From contig MZZL01000387.1 of the NCBI GenBank assembly GCA_002749535.1, forward strand, positions 669,777 through 733,776: a stretch of DNA of 64,000 bases. The letters run 5' to 3'. Positions within the stretch are counted from its first letter, which is position 1. Every line of letters begins with the position of its first letter. The position numbers and the translations under genes are program-made. The notes below the pieces were generated by a model. The model saw only the letters and a list, made by a program, of their open reading frames with translations. It was not told where the DNA came from and did no database searches. This document shows, in pieces, positions 47,385 to 57,515 of this stretch. The DNA is from Apophysomyces variabilis. Taxonomy: Eukaryota > Mucoromycota > Mucoromycetes > Mucorales > Mucoraceae.

Positions 47385-47711
47385 ATGTTTTTTCTTTTCT
47401 GTTAACCAAAATATATACTTGCACTATAATGCGAATTTAGCGGGACTAGCGAAGATAATGATGCACAAGGATGGATGATTGTAATGTACACTGCTCACCA
47501 TTAAACGGTTGTCGGCAGTGGTGTTACCCCAGTGGAGTTGACCGTTATGCATCCAAAGTTGTTGGATGAGCCGATCGGAAATTTCTGACCGAGACGTTTC
47601 TCGGAAATACTTCAAGCCGTGGTTACGCTGTTCATGCAATAACTTTGAGCAATTTTTACTTTTCATCCTTACATCTTACTAAATCATACCTGCTGCGTTG
47701 TCTTGAAAGCC
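47385..47711. other. Intergenic, phenylalanine hydroxylase promoter
   Basis: About 330 bp. No ACT-domain-like coding sequence was found here in the three plus-strand frames; nothing else was recognised. Confidence 0.5.
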
Positions 47712-48962
47712 ATGAATGTGAGGTCGACCAAGCAGATAACTAGTAAGTTAGATTATTATACAGTAAAGCAATCGTTTTGCTGGGCAATTCATATTCTCCT
47801 TATGATATATGTCTTTACAACGTTTTCTGTTGGTTAGAAACAATACCATGGTTTCCTAAGGTATTGGCGGATCTGAATGGCTCTACATCCAAGATATTAC
47901 AGCCATACAATAACCTTGGTAGCTAATCCCACTTTTGTTGTCTTCAGTCGTTCTCACTATTTGCCTCTATCATGTTACAGCTATCGACCATCCTAGTTTC
48001 AGTGACCCAGAGTATCGTGATCGCCGAGCTGCAATCACCCAGATTGCAAAACAATACCGAATCGGCCAGACCATTCCTTCAGTGGATTACAATGCTTTTG
48101 AGATCAATACATGGTCTAATGTATACTGCGATGTCAAAAAGTTGTATCCCACTCATGCGTCTGAAGCGTATTGGAAAATGTTCGACATGTTAGAGCAGAA
48201 AGGTGTTTTCAGCGAACGGACCATACCCCAGTTAGAGTCCGTGTCCTCCTTTCTCAAAGAACGTACAGGTTTTACCATTTTGCCAGTGATGGGTTTTGTC
48301 ATTCCCCGTCATTTTATGAATGCGCTTGCATTTCGCGTGTTTTGCTCGGTACAATATTTGCGACATCCTGCTAGACCCCGCTTCACCCCTGAGCCAGATA
48401 TATGCCATGAAATGCTCGGTCATGTACCAATGGTAGGGGAATTTTCGCCAGCTCCTTGCCTTTAACGCTTTTCAATCTTAGTTTGCTGACCACGATTTCG
48501 CAGACCTCTCTCAAGAGATAGGGCTTGCTTCTTTAGGAGCCTCAGATGAGCAAATCGATAAGTTATCAGCCCTTTACTGGGCCACAGTGGAATTCGGTTT
48601 GTGTCGTCAGGAAGGTGGCATTCGTGCTTATGGCGCCGCTTTGTTGAGTTCTTCTGGGGAGCTTGAGTATTCTCTATCGGAACAAGCAACAGTTCAACTG
48701 TTTGATGCAACTATTATCGCTTCAAGAAAATATACTGGCACCGAATATCAACCAGTTCAGTGAGCCCGCAGGCCAATGAGTCCTTTCTGATTCAGAGCTT
48801 CTAACTTTTCCATTATAGATCTATTATCTGACAGATTCCTTTAGCGACGTTCAGAGAAAATGGAGGGAGTTTATCTCACATATGAAGAAGCCATTTTTGG
48901 TTAACTATGACGAGAAAACACGAAAAATCCAGGTAGTAGATAAAAGCGCAGATAACTATTAA
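47712..48962 (+). CDS. Phenylalanine 4-hydroxylase (biopterin-dependent), no visible ACT domain
   Basis: Iron and tetrahydrobiopterin-dependent aromatic amino acid hydroxylase, Phe to Tyr. Exons: 47712-47742, 47838-47918, 47981-48432, 48482-48754 and 48819-48962. Splicing gives MNVRSTKQIT joined to KTIPWFPKVLADL and then AIDHPSFSDPEYRDRR. The catalytic core holds the iron ligands: two His in PEPDICHEMLGHVP and Glu in YWATVEFGLC. Also present are FADHDFADLSQEIGLASLGA, GAALLSSSGELEYSLSE and YQPIYYLTDSF. The 3' intron has an unusual GTTCAG donor. Animal enzymes have an N-terminal ACT regulatory domain; here only ~11 residues precede the core, so it looks ACT-less, like bacterial enzymes. Phe rather than Tyr/Trp preference is inferred from overall likeness. 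Confidence 0.92.
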
Positions 48963-49848
48963 GATGCTGTAACTCTACTCCAAAACCGTTTACTAATATG
49001 AATCTTGCAAATTTTTACTTGCCTCTACGTTAGAAAAACCAAAATAAGGCTTTTCTACTTTAGAGATTTTCCTCTAAAAAGTTTATTTCGTGCTTTTTCG
49101 CGAATTATTCTGCTGTTGATTACATGCTGCTTGAAGCTCAGTCAAATTTGTTTCTTTTTTGAACTATCTCACTTACGTGTAAATAACATCAAAGATTAAA
49201 CGCACAGACGGTGTGGCCAAAACTACAGTAAATCCTGAAATATATACCGGCGGGATATACCGCTGATGAAGCCGCCAAAGCATATATATGGCTATAGATA
49301 CTGGTAGCGGTGAGCATAATGGTGCAGTTAATGTTGTCTTAGTCGACATTTCAAAAGATCGACACCTCAACCGCGAAGTTGGAATTATGGTTGCCAGTCC
49401 GTAGTAAGAAACAGTACATGTAATTGACAATAACTTATCCCCATATTCTAAAGACCGTCAATTAAACAATGATGAAAAGGTTTGGTAACCACACCCTACG
49501 TTTTGTGAATTGACTATCGCGGTTGCGTCCGTTCGAAGTTCCTATGTGGTATGGTTCTAAGCTGTACAAAAGACTGATCAGTCGATCTTTTGTACTATCA
49601 GTCGTCTGTTGAGTGGATTTGCAACAGAATTTCTAGTGAAAGAGAGAGAATATATACCTGCGCATTAGTATGTCTGATGAATGTGTCTGAAGAATGTCCG
49701 CTTCTAACGATATCAACGGTGTGAAAATAAGTTTTGTGAGTGTCCATTCCTAGCAGAAACAGGGTTAAAGACAAGAAGTGTAATTCGACTTCTTGAATTG
49801 CTGTCTTCTGGTATCTCTCACGTATTCCTTCTCCTTACAGCGATTACA
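48963..49848. other. Intergenic, about 0.9 kb
   Basis: AT-rich spacer with no supportable gene. It contains the perfect hairpin listed at 49564-49595. Confidence 0.5.
49564..49595. repeat. Perfect 10-bp inverted repeat (hairpin)
   Basis: GTACAAAAGA (49564-49573) and its exact reverse complement TCTTTTGTAC (49586-49595) are separated by 12 nt that include TGATCA. Function is unknown. Confidence 0.7.
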
Positions 49849-51060
49849 ATGTCCAAATCGCGCCACAAGTCAAACCGGATTCAAGCTAACTTTGAGGATG
49901 TACATATCCCACATTCAAAACTTTCAATGCTCCAGGAAAAGAAAATTGGGAAACTTTGGCTGTATCTATCTTAGCTAAGCATTTGACTCCCGCTCGAGCG
50001 AAATAATCAAGAAAATATTGGCGAAAAAGGAACGGGACGATAGAAATTAGCAAGATCCGGACAACTAGCTAGCCGCTTTTAAAGAAACATTGATAAACGC
50101 AAAGAGGTTGCCGAGAAGCATACTGGGGGATAGTCAATAAACTGGGCAATTACGAGCCTTTCATGACTCAAAAAAGCATGCATTATAAAGTTTATGGAGC
50201 TGCCGAATGAAGGCCGTTTGCGGAGGGACATTTTGATGAAACAGTAGCAGAAAGGAAGCAATTGTTAGATGGCAACGGTAGTGTCTCAGGAGCAGAGGAA
50301 ATCGTTAAGGAGAACACAAGCAAGAATGCTGAACCAAAAATGCAAACACGCAGTGTTCCACTCAATTAAATGCTTCCAAAATGTCTTGCCCAAACGACAC
50401 CAAGAATCATTCACTGCTGAAACCTCTGCCACTACCATGATTTGCACCGACCATGTAGCAGAAATATCAGTCATTGTTGTCGCAACATGCTGGAATATGC
50501 TGTTCGCGGGTTCCATATCGGAGACGGTAAGTTATTATGCTATCACCAAAAACAAATTCTAACCTTTTAATGGCCAACAGAGGTGCATATCAACAAGGGA
50601 GAATCAACGTTTACAGTAGCAGAATTACTACCAGAAGCGGCCATTCGCGTCAGTTCCACTTCTTGGACAAGGACGGATGTATTCCAGTGGCACCGTTGCC
50701 GCAAGACCTAAAGGTCATGATTACGAAGAAGACTGTAATACAAATGCGCACTATCAAAGGAATGACAAAGTGCAAACAAGCTTATAGTATCTGCTACCGC
50801 ATAAGTCGTCCATCATAGAAAATAGTGCGAATTCATTAGCAGACCCAGCATACGCCTTTTTTATGACAAAGGATGATGAAAAAAAGCCCTGCTTGTTAGC
50901 GCAAAATTCATTACCAGCCAGCGGAAACATATTCTATTGGGTAGCGCAGAAATAGTTTCAGGCGGCGCAAATTGGTTTGCAAAAGCCAAGCACCCGGAAG
51001 TTTCCGCAGCAAACGTCATCATAAAATTGGATATAAAAAAGATTTACAAATAGCACAGCA
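49849..51060 (+). pseudogene. Unresolved coding-like region, hypothetical multi-exon gene or decayed gene
   Basis: Several protein-like stretches occur in different frames with intervening stops: MSKSRHKSNRIQANFEDVHI from 49849, a GNGSVSGAEEIVKENTSKN stretch from about 50276, KGESTFTVAELLPEAAIRVS running into TDVFQWHRCRK (about 50582-50710), GHDYEEDCNTNAHYQRNDK (about 50715-50770) and ANSLADPAYAFFMTKDDEKK (about 50830-50890). I could not join them with convincing introns, and I recognise no family. It may be a divergent gene with many introns, 5' exons of the PNUTS-like gene, or a decayed gene or element. Confidence 0.3.
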
Positions 51061-51167
51061 GCTTTCTTTTTTCCACAGTTTCTCTTCTTCCCTGCATTCA
51101 TTCCTTCTTCACTTTTGTACTTTTCTAAAGTCTGCATATATTTTTCCTGAATTGGGGAAAGTTACAA

Positions 51168-54100
51168 ATGTCATCAAATCCTAACTCAAGCATACTTGGA
51201 AAGGGTAAGTATATAACCATTCTTTAACATTACTTCTTCGTATCTGTTCCGGAGAAACTTTACTATTCAATTTGTAAAGTGTCTGTACGCAAGATTTTAT
51301 TGTGGAAGAAAAGGGAATTGAAGATATAGCCAGCATAAGACACATGCTGTATAATATTTGCTTTACAAGAACCAAAAGCAAAAAGAAAGAACACAAAAAC
51401 TCAGTGTATAGAGTTTATCAGACTTTTAGATAGTTAGTCTTGATGATGCCGCTTTTAAGCGCACAAGACCACAAAGAGAGAAGGGAAATAGAAAAGCCAT
51501 GAAGCTTTTGATTTGAACATTTTGGTGTTCTTGTCCACTGACTTTGTGTTTACTTCATTTCTCTTCTGTCTATTTGAAACAGCAATTTCCTTTTTCTTTC
51601 TCTTTAACAAACGGGGTACAAAAGATTTGTCCATTAACAGCGTAATTTTCATTCCCAGATTTCGTAATCCAACAGGAGCTTACTCCTGGACAAGTACTCC
51701 ACTTGCAAATGAAATTAAATCAACACCAGCCCTCAAATGAGCAGGTAATATAAAGGGCTTACAGATCATGCAAATTGGTACCAACTTAGAAATCGATAAT
51801 GATTGTATAGATATACGATGATGCCAAGTTATCACAATGTGATACAATAGCAGTAAGATGACTTTTCGGTTTATAGTTAATTGGATCTAATGTTACGATA
51901 TAGGTCACCACCGAGATAAATCAGCAGAGTAAGGTTCTAAGAAAGAGGAGTTAATTTAATTCAAATTCGGGTATTAGGCAATGGAACCAATGATATAAGT
52001 GGACAGTCCAGTATTATTTCAACAGAGACTCCAGCTGCAATCCAGGAACTAAATAAGCCAGAAACTGTCCCAAAAGAGACATTATCTAATACGTCGATGT
52101 CATATAATCCCACAGTGGTTAGCACTGCATTGTATAACAATGGACAGGTTGCCGCTGATGTGGCAAATGGCTTGGCTCAAGAGAACGCTGATAATACAAA
52201 TGTATCGACTATACGAACAACAAAAGAAATTGAGCCATCGAGCGTTCATAGTGGGAATACTGTTACCACTTTAAAAAAACTTGAAACATCTAACGAAATC
52301 GAACATTTCGTGGAATGGATGGCAATGGAAGAACGTCATGCTGTGCGATTGGCAATGTTGAATTGTCTACAGCATTCCAAAAACGATCGTATCTTGCAAA
52401 GGTTTGTCTAGGAAACGATTTTCTAGAAGAACCGTAGAAATTGAAAATAGCAATAGTTTTGTCCAAACACCAAAAGCGTGTCAATCATTGTATGCATGGC
52501 TGGATTTCGCTTTGACAGAATGGGATCCTGTTTTAGTAAAGAAAATGATTGAGGTCTGTATGCCTTATATAGCCAGTCGCATTGCTTACTGATACGAAGT
52601 ACAGGTATTGAGCCGCTTGCCCTTTGACTTAGATCAGTTAAAAGCAAATAAACTGGGACGGATCGTTAGATCGGCAAAGAAAATTGCCTTAAAAAACGGT
52701 GTGCAAACTGCTTAAGAAGAATGCTCATGCTAATATGATAATGTAGGTGACATAACGCTTGATGCAGAGATCGAACACTTAATGAACGAATGGCGCCAGT
52801 TAATTCCGAAAAGTATGATAAATCTAAGAGAAATTTAAGTTGAGATTAGACTGTTAATGCAAATTTTTCTTTTTTTTTTCAAGGTGACAAGCAAGAATTG
52901 AGGCAAGTGACCAGTAGATGCAACTGAATGAACATCTATTTTAACCCTAGATTTAGCGAGAAAGAATCGGTTACCGATACAGATAGCAAGCCTAGTAAGT
53001 CTTAAAACCTGGAAGGAACAGTCCCATAATAACAGGGTTTCTCCTAGTAACGTGGGCCGAACCAAATGCCGAGAAAAAGATGATACGACTAGCTTTACAG
53101 AAGGATCCTCCAGCAAAACCAAAAGCAATTACAAATACTGCATTTTTTAGCAGCTTAACAGCTCCGCAAAAATTACGTGTTGTTCCCCCACCTACCAAGT
53201 GCGTCATACCCTCATCTGCATTTATCACGTATATCTGAATTAAACCGATAAATAGATCTCCAACGGCACCAACGACACCAACGACACCAACGACAAATGT
53301 AGTAGCTGCAATACTTAATCAATGGAAGAAACCGCAAGAGCAAGTTTCAAGTACTACCTCATTATCTAAACCTGCACGCTCAAAGAGCAAGAAGCGCGTG
53401 CAATTTGCCCCCGATTACTGTCTAGTAGAGGTGAGGGAATACGAAAAAGTCCCAGAAGAATGGAATATCGTAAGTAAACAAAATATGACGTGAGGTTCCT
53501 TTGAAGGTTATTAACGTATGTTATAGGATACGGGATCTATTAATAATCAACCGTCTGTTGCCACTCGTGATATGGATCCCAGACAATGTCACTGGAATCT
53601 CAGACCACAAATAACTTGGTATACTCCTAGGCAAATCTTGCTTCCTAGCGAGGTTACTCTCCATACACATGTGGAAACCGAAGAAACTAAAATCCAAGCA
53701 GCGCGGGAGCGTACTGCATTAGCTAAGATTTATACGAATATTCAACATATCCCATATTCCCCAGCGGAACCGGATGAGCTTCCAATATCCAACGATGATT
53801 GCCGAGTAATTCCTCTGGAGGATACCGCTGCCATGGAGGTCGATGATGTTTATTCTAGTTACCAAATTGCACCAGAGACACCACAACATTTCCCTCAAAC
53901 CCCAACTCTACAATTGCAAACCGAAAAGTCGCCTCCGCCTTTTTTCTCTGAAGAGTGGGTTCACCTATTTTGCAAACTAGAAGCCAGATACTTACTGTCT
54001 GATAGTCTAATACAATCACTGCAAAAGTTTGGAATGCTGCCAACAAAAGATACTGTAGACAAACCGCTGAATATAATATCAAATCATCCTGTTCAACAGC

Positions 54101-54463
54101 CTGATCAAGTGGTGATAAATGAGGTAATTATTGGGGCAAATGCGCAAAGTTGTAAACTCATTAAAATATACACAGGATGCTTCAGCTTGGAGTATGACTA
54201 CCGCTAAGAAAAAGGCTGCCCTTCGTGGTGCTCGAGGTGCCAATCGCGCGGCCCGTGCTAGTGCACGAGGGGCTAGTCGTGGAACAGCCCGTGCAGCTTC
54301 CCGTGGTGCCATCCGTGGATCTGGCCGTGCCCGCAATTGGCGAGGGCGTGGTGCAGAAGATCAAGGTGGTGGACCAGTTCGAAATCGTGGACGATGTAGG
54401 TTTTATCGGTCACCGATGGGTTGCCGGGAGGGGGATAGATGCGAATTCAAGCACGACGATTAA
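51168..54463 (+). CDS. PNUTS/PPP1R10-like PP1-targeting nuclear protein
   Basis: Probable regulatory subunit that brings protein phosphatase 1 to chromatin and the 3'-end processing machinery, like animal PNUTS and fission yeast Ppn1. A TFIIS N-terminal (LW) domain is seen over several exons: HFVEWMAMEERHAVRLAMLN, SLYAWLDFALTEWDPVLVKK and LSRLPFDLDQLKANKLGRIV. A PP1-docking RVxF motif follows (KSKKRVQFAPDYCLVEVREY, about 53380-53440). The C-terminus is Arg/Gly/Ala-rich and ends in a CCCH finger, CRFYRSPMGCREGDRCEFKH (C-x8-C-x5-C-x3-H). The last intron is 54124-54175. The 5' end is uncertain: ATG 51168 (MSSNPNSSILGK) would splice over a long intron to FVIQQELTPGQVLHLQMKLN (51659-51744). Domain order is the main argument for the name. 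Confidence 0.75.
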
Positions 54464-54845
54464 TTGATTGTACATAACAAAGATACGAGTAGTTTGTAAT
54501 TATTTGCTTCAACAAAATTGCATTATTGATTTCTTGCGTAAGCGAATTCGTTTGATACGCTTCGTTCTCGGTTTAAATGTTTGTCACCAGTCAACCAGTT
54601 GAAGATGTACTTTTGGGCATGGTTTTACTTGAGCTGACACTTTCATGATCTTGCTAGCATTTCATCACCATAGACTAAAATTTTCTTTATCTAAAAAGCA
54701 GAATGCTTAATCAGCCTGCTTCACTAAGATTTGCAGTAATAGCATGTGCGTGCCCGAAATTTTTCATGCAGCGAAAATGTGCCGTGTCATTAGCACGGTT
54801 GTGTGACTTTGGAGAAAAAATCAAGCGTCTTCCCTCTTTAACAAC
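54464..54845. other. Intergenic, coilin promoter
   Basis: About 380 bp between the PNUTS-like gene and the coilin gene on the same strand. No further element recognised. Confidence 0.5.
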
Positions 54846-56757
54846 ATGCGCTTCAAAGTCGCCACATGTGAACCATTGATTAAGCATAAATGTTGGTTTG
54901 CTGTCGACGACGACGAGTTAGACAAGAAGAATTCGACTCCATTAACGATGCACATGCTGGCTAAGCGGATCGTCACCGAACTTTCCTTGGCAAAGAAAGC
55001 TTCGGATGTCATAATCGAACTTGACGGATTCGAATTGCGCCCAACAGCCATTGTTCGAGAGCTTTTACGGGAGGGTGACTTAGTCATGTAAGTGTATAAG
55101 TGTACTAGCTTTCGGTTTTTCCTTCTTGTCTCTAAGTAAGTCTATGTGCCTTCCTAGTGTGCGTAAGACGAAAACCGAAGAAGCACCGCTGTCCAAGAAG
55201 CGAAAAGGTAAGATAAAATTTGATGCCATAGCTGTTCATTAAATCTTTTATAGCCTCTGATATCGTTGCAGAGAAACAGGAGAGTGAAAAGCGAAAGAAG
55301 AGCAAGAAGGAAAAGGAAGCATCGAAAGTGGAACAATTAAGCGAGAAGCATCAGAAGAACGGAAGAGAATTAAAGAAGAAGGATCGAAGTAAAAAAAAGG
55401 TGGAGAAAAAGAAAGACTTGGTAAAGGAAAATACGCGTAAAGAGAACATCAAGTATGCTATCAGCAAAGATGAAGTTTCTATCAAGAAAAAGAAAACATC
55501 GGAAATGATCAAAGATGAAAAAAAAGCGGATACAGGCAGGAAGCAAAATACTCACAAGCAACTAGCCAAACTCTCCTCAGCAAAAGCAAAGGATTTGAAG
55601 CAAATCAGCGACACTCTGAGGGATGGTGATCAAGCCAGAAAATCTAGCCCTAATGAAAACGTAGACATAAGTGAGAAACCCGGTAAAAAGGTTACTCCTC
55701 CATATGAAGGGACAAAAAGAACCCAGAGACGAAATGCCAGAAAAAGAGCTTTGAAAAGTTTACATCGTAATGCAATTAAAGATAAGAAGGCCGATGAATT
55801 GGTTCAGTTGGCAACACGGGGCCACTCAGCCGAGCACATTGAACAAGAGCAGAATGTCTGGAACCAGCCTATCAAAGTATCTCAGCAGGAAGACGAAGCT
55901 CCTGTTGCATATGAGCTGGTCGAAGTTATCGAGCCGCAAAACTTTGTCGTGCAAAACCGCAACAAGAAGAAAACTTTCTTGAAGGAGATGAACAAAGCAC
56001 GTAAACACGTGCGATTTTCCATTGATGATGAACATGAAGACCAGCCGACACTAGATTACGAACAAAAGGAAGAGTTGCACGTCCAAGATCATGGTAGTGC
56101 CTTTGTTACGAGCATGGATGCTGCGTACGGTGTACCAGTGGACCATAATGCGACGCCACACCGCAAATATCCAATTCATAATGCACGAATCATCCGTGCT
56201 GGACCGCGTTATGATCAAACTATTCAAAGTGAAACCGATACAATGATGGTGGATGCAGTCGAAGCAGAAATAGAAGCACAAGACGTAGCTTCCAATGAAC
56301 TAGTGATTCCCACTGGTCCAAAGGATTATGAAGCTTATGCTAACGTCGATTTTACCACGCCCGATGTGGAGGCCGGTGATCATCTCGCCATAAAGGTAGT
56401 TATTACGTCCATTGAAACTTATTATATTTGTCGTATATTAACAAATCTACAGATCTTCCAATTGTCCGCCATGTATACCCCGGAAATCTCGGATTGGAAG
56501 GTAGCATCTGTTATACCGTCAGCACAAATGGATAGCTAAAGAATCCAACATAGGAAGTAAAAGTGGTGGATATTAAACGAGAGCAACGCTCGTTAGTTGT
56601 GGAATATCTTCCTGGCTTTTCTGCAAACGTGAACAAAGGAGGCAAGTTCGAACTGATACCAAAAGGGGATGAAGATGAAGCTGAAAGTGGAGGAGAGGAA
56701 GAGCGAGTTTTCACCTATGGTGAAGGAGACATTATTCAAATGAAAAAGTTAACGTAG
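54846..56757 (+). CDS. Coilin (Cajal body scaffold) homolog
   Basis: Coilin organises Cajal bodies, where snRNPs mature. Exons: 54846-55087, 55158-55207, a third from 55254 or 55272 to 55395+ (ending 56395), 56453-56500 and 56554-56757. The N-terminal ubiquitin-like oligomerisation domain is seen as HKCWFAVDDDEL...LAKRIVTEL...IIELDGFELRP...VRELLREGDLV. A long Lys/Glu-rich linker follows, including the basic RTQRRNARKRALKSLHR nuclear-localisation-like segment. The C-terminal atypical Tudor domain reads AGDHLAIKIFQLSAMYTPEI then SDWKEVKVVDIKREQRSLVV and a GEGDIIQMKKLT end. The order UBL-like, basic linker, Tudor is that of animal and plant coilins. The two ends carry the identification; the linker is low complexity. 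Confidence 0.82.
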
Positions 56758-56953
56758 CAATAAATATATCAAGCCTAGATGGGTTGAGATGCAGCTATCA
56801 ACTTTTTGAATGGAAAAGCACACCAATATTCCGGTCAATAGCTTATAACCTTAATAATTTTGTTTTGTGGCTGTCGACTGTTGTGTTGCTTTGGTTTTTA
56901 TTCTATTTCTTGCTGCTAATAAGTTGTTGGTATTGCATCTGTAATTCAGCGAT

Positions 56954-57515
56954 CTACATCAGAAACTGGTTAAGCTGTTGACTAATTTCATGCAGGAATT
57001 GTACCTCGTTTTTCTTTTTCTCTGATTTCTCTGTCAAATCTTTCAGCTGGTTTTCAACGCGTTTACTATGGCATATCAATGAGTCTTAAAATTCATTTCT
57101 TAAAAACACGATGCTTACATCTCGCTCGTGATGAGATCCAATCTGTTCTTTACATTGGTTGCGGCTTCTCCTTTGTCCTGTTTTACCAGTACAGGGCCGA
57201 TCAATTTGTAGATGTTGGCTTCACTGTCAAGAAGTTCGAATTCCTAGGAAATGCAATGCTACGAGTCAAAAGGGAGATCACGCGTTACGCGAAATGTTCC
57301 AACCTTTTTCACTAACTCGTTCTCTTGCTGTTGTGAATCAAGCCGCTGTCTGGATTCAACAACTTTGGTAAGTTCTGTCATAATGAAGAGCAGAAGTTCC
57401 ATTTCCTTTTAGTGATGACGAAAGACACGGAAAGGAATAAAGTACCCTTTTGCAGTTTCTGGAACGCTTTTGATTCTGCCTCTAGTTTTGCTTCGATAAC
57501 GGAGACAGAGCTCAT
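56954..57515 (-). CDS. YKE2: Prefoldin subunit 6 (Yke2/PFDN6)
   Basis: Beta-type subunit of the prefoldin/GimC chaperone that hands nascent actin and tubulin to CCT. Four exons: 57446-57515, 57304-57374, 57119-57243 and 56954-57065. The start MSSVSVIEAKLEAESKAFQK opens the first coiled-coil helix; then ELTKVVESRQRLDSQQQENE, the beta-hairpin segment FELLDSEANIYKLIGPVLVK, and the returning helix RVENQLKDLTEKSEKKKNEV. The stop (TAG) is at 56954-56956. The spliced length, about 125 codons, fits the family. It converges on coilin, about 200 bp from that gene's stop. Confidence 0.92.
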
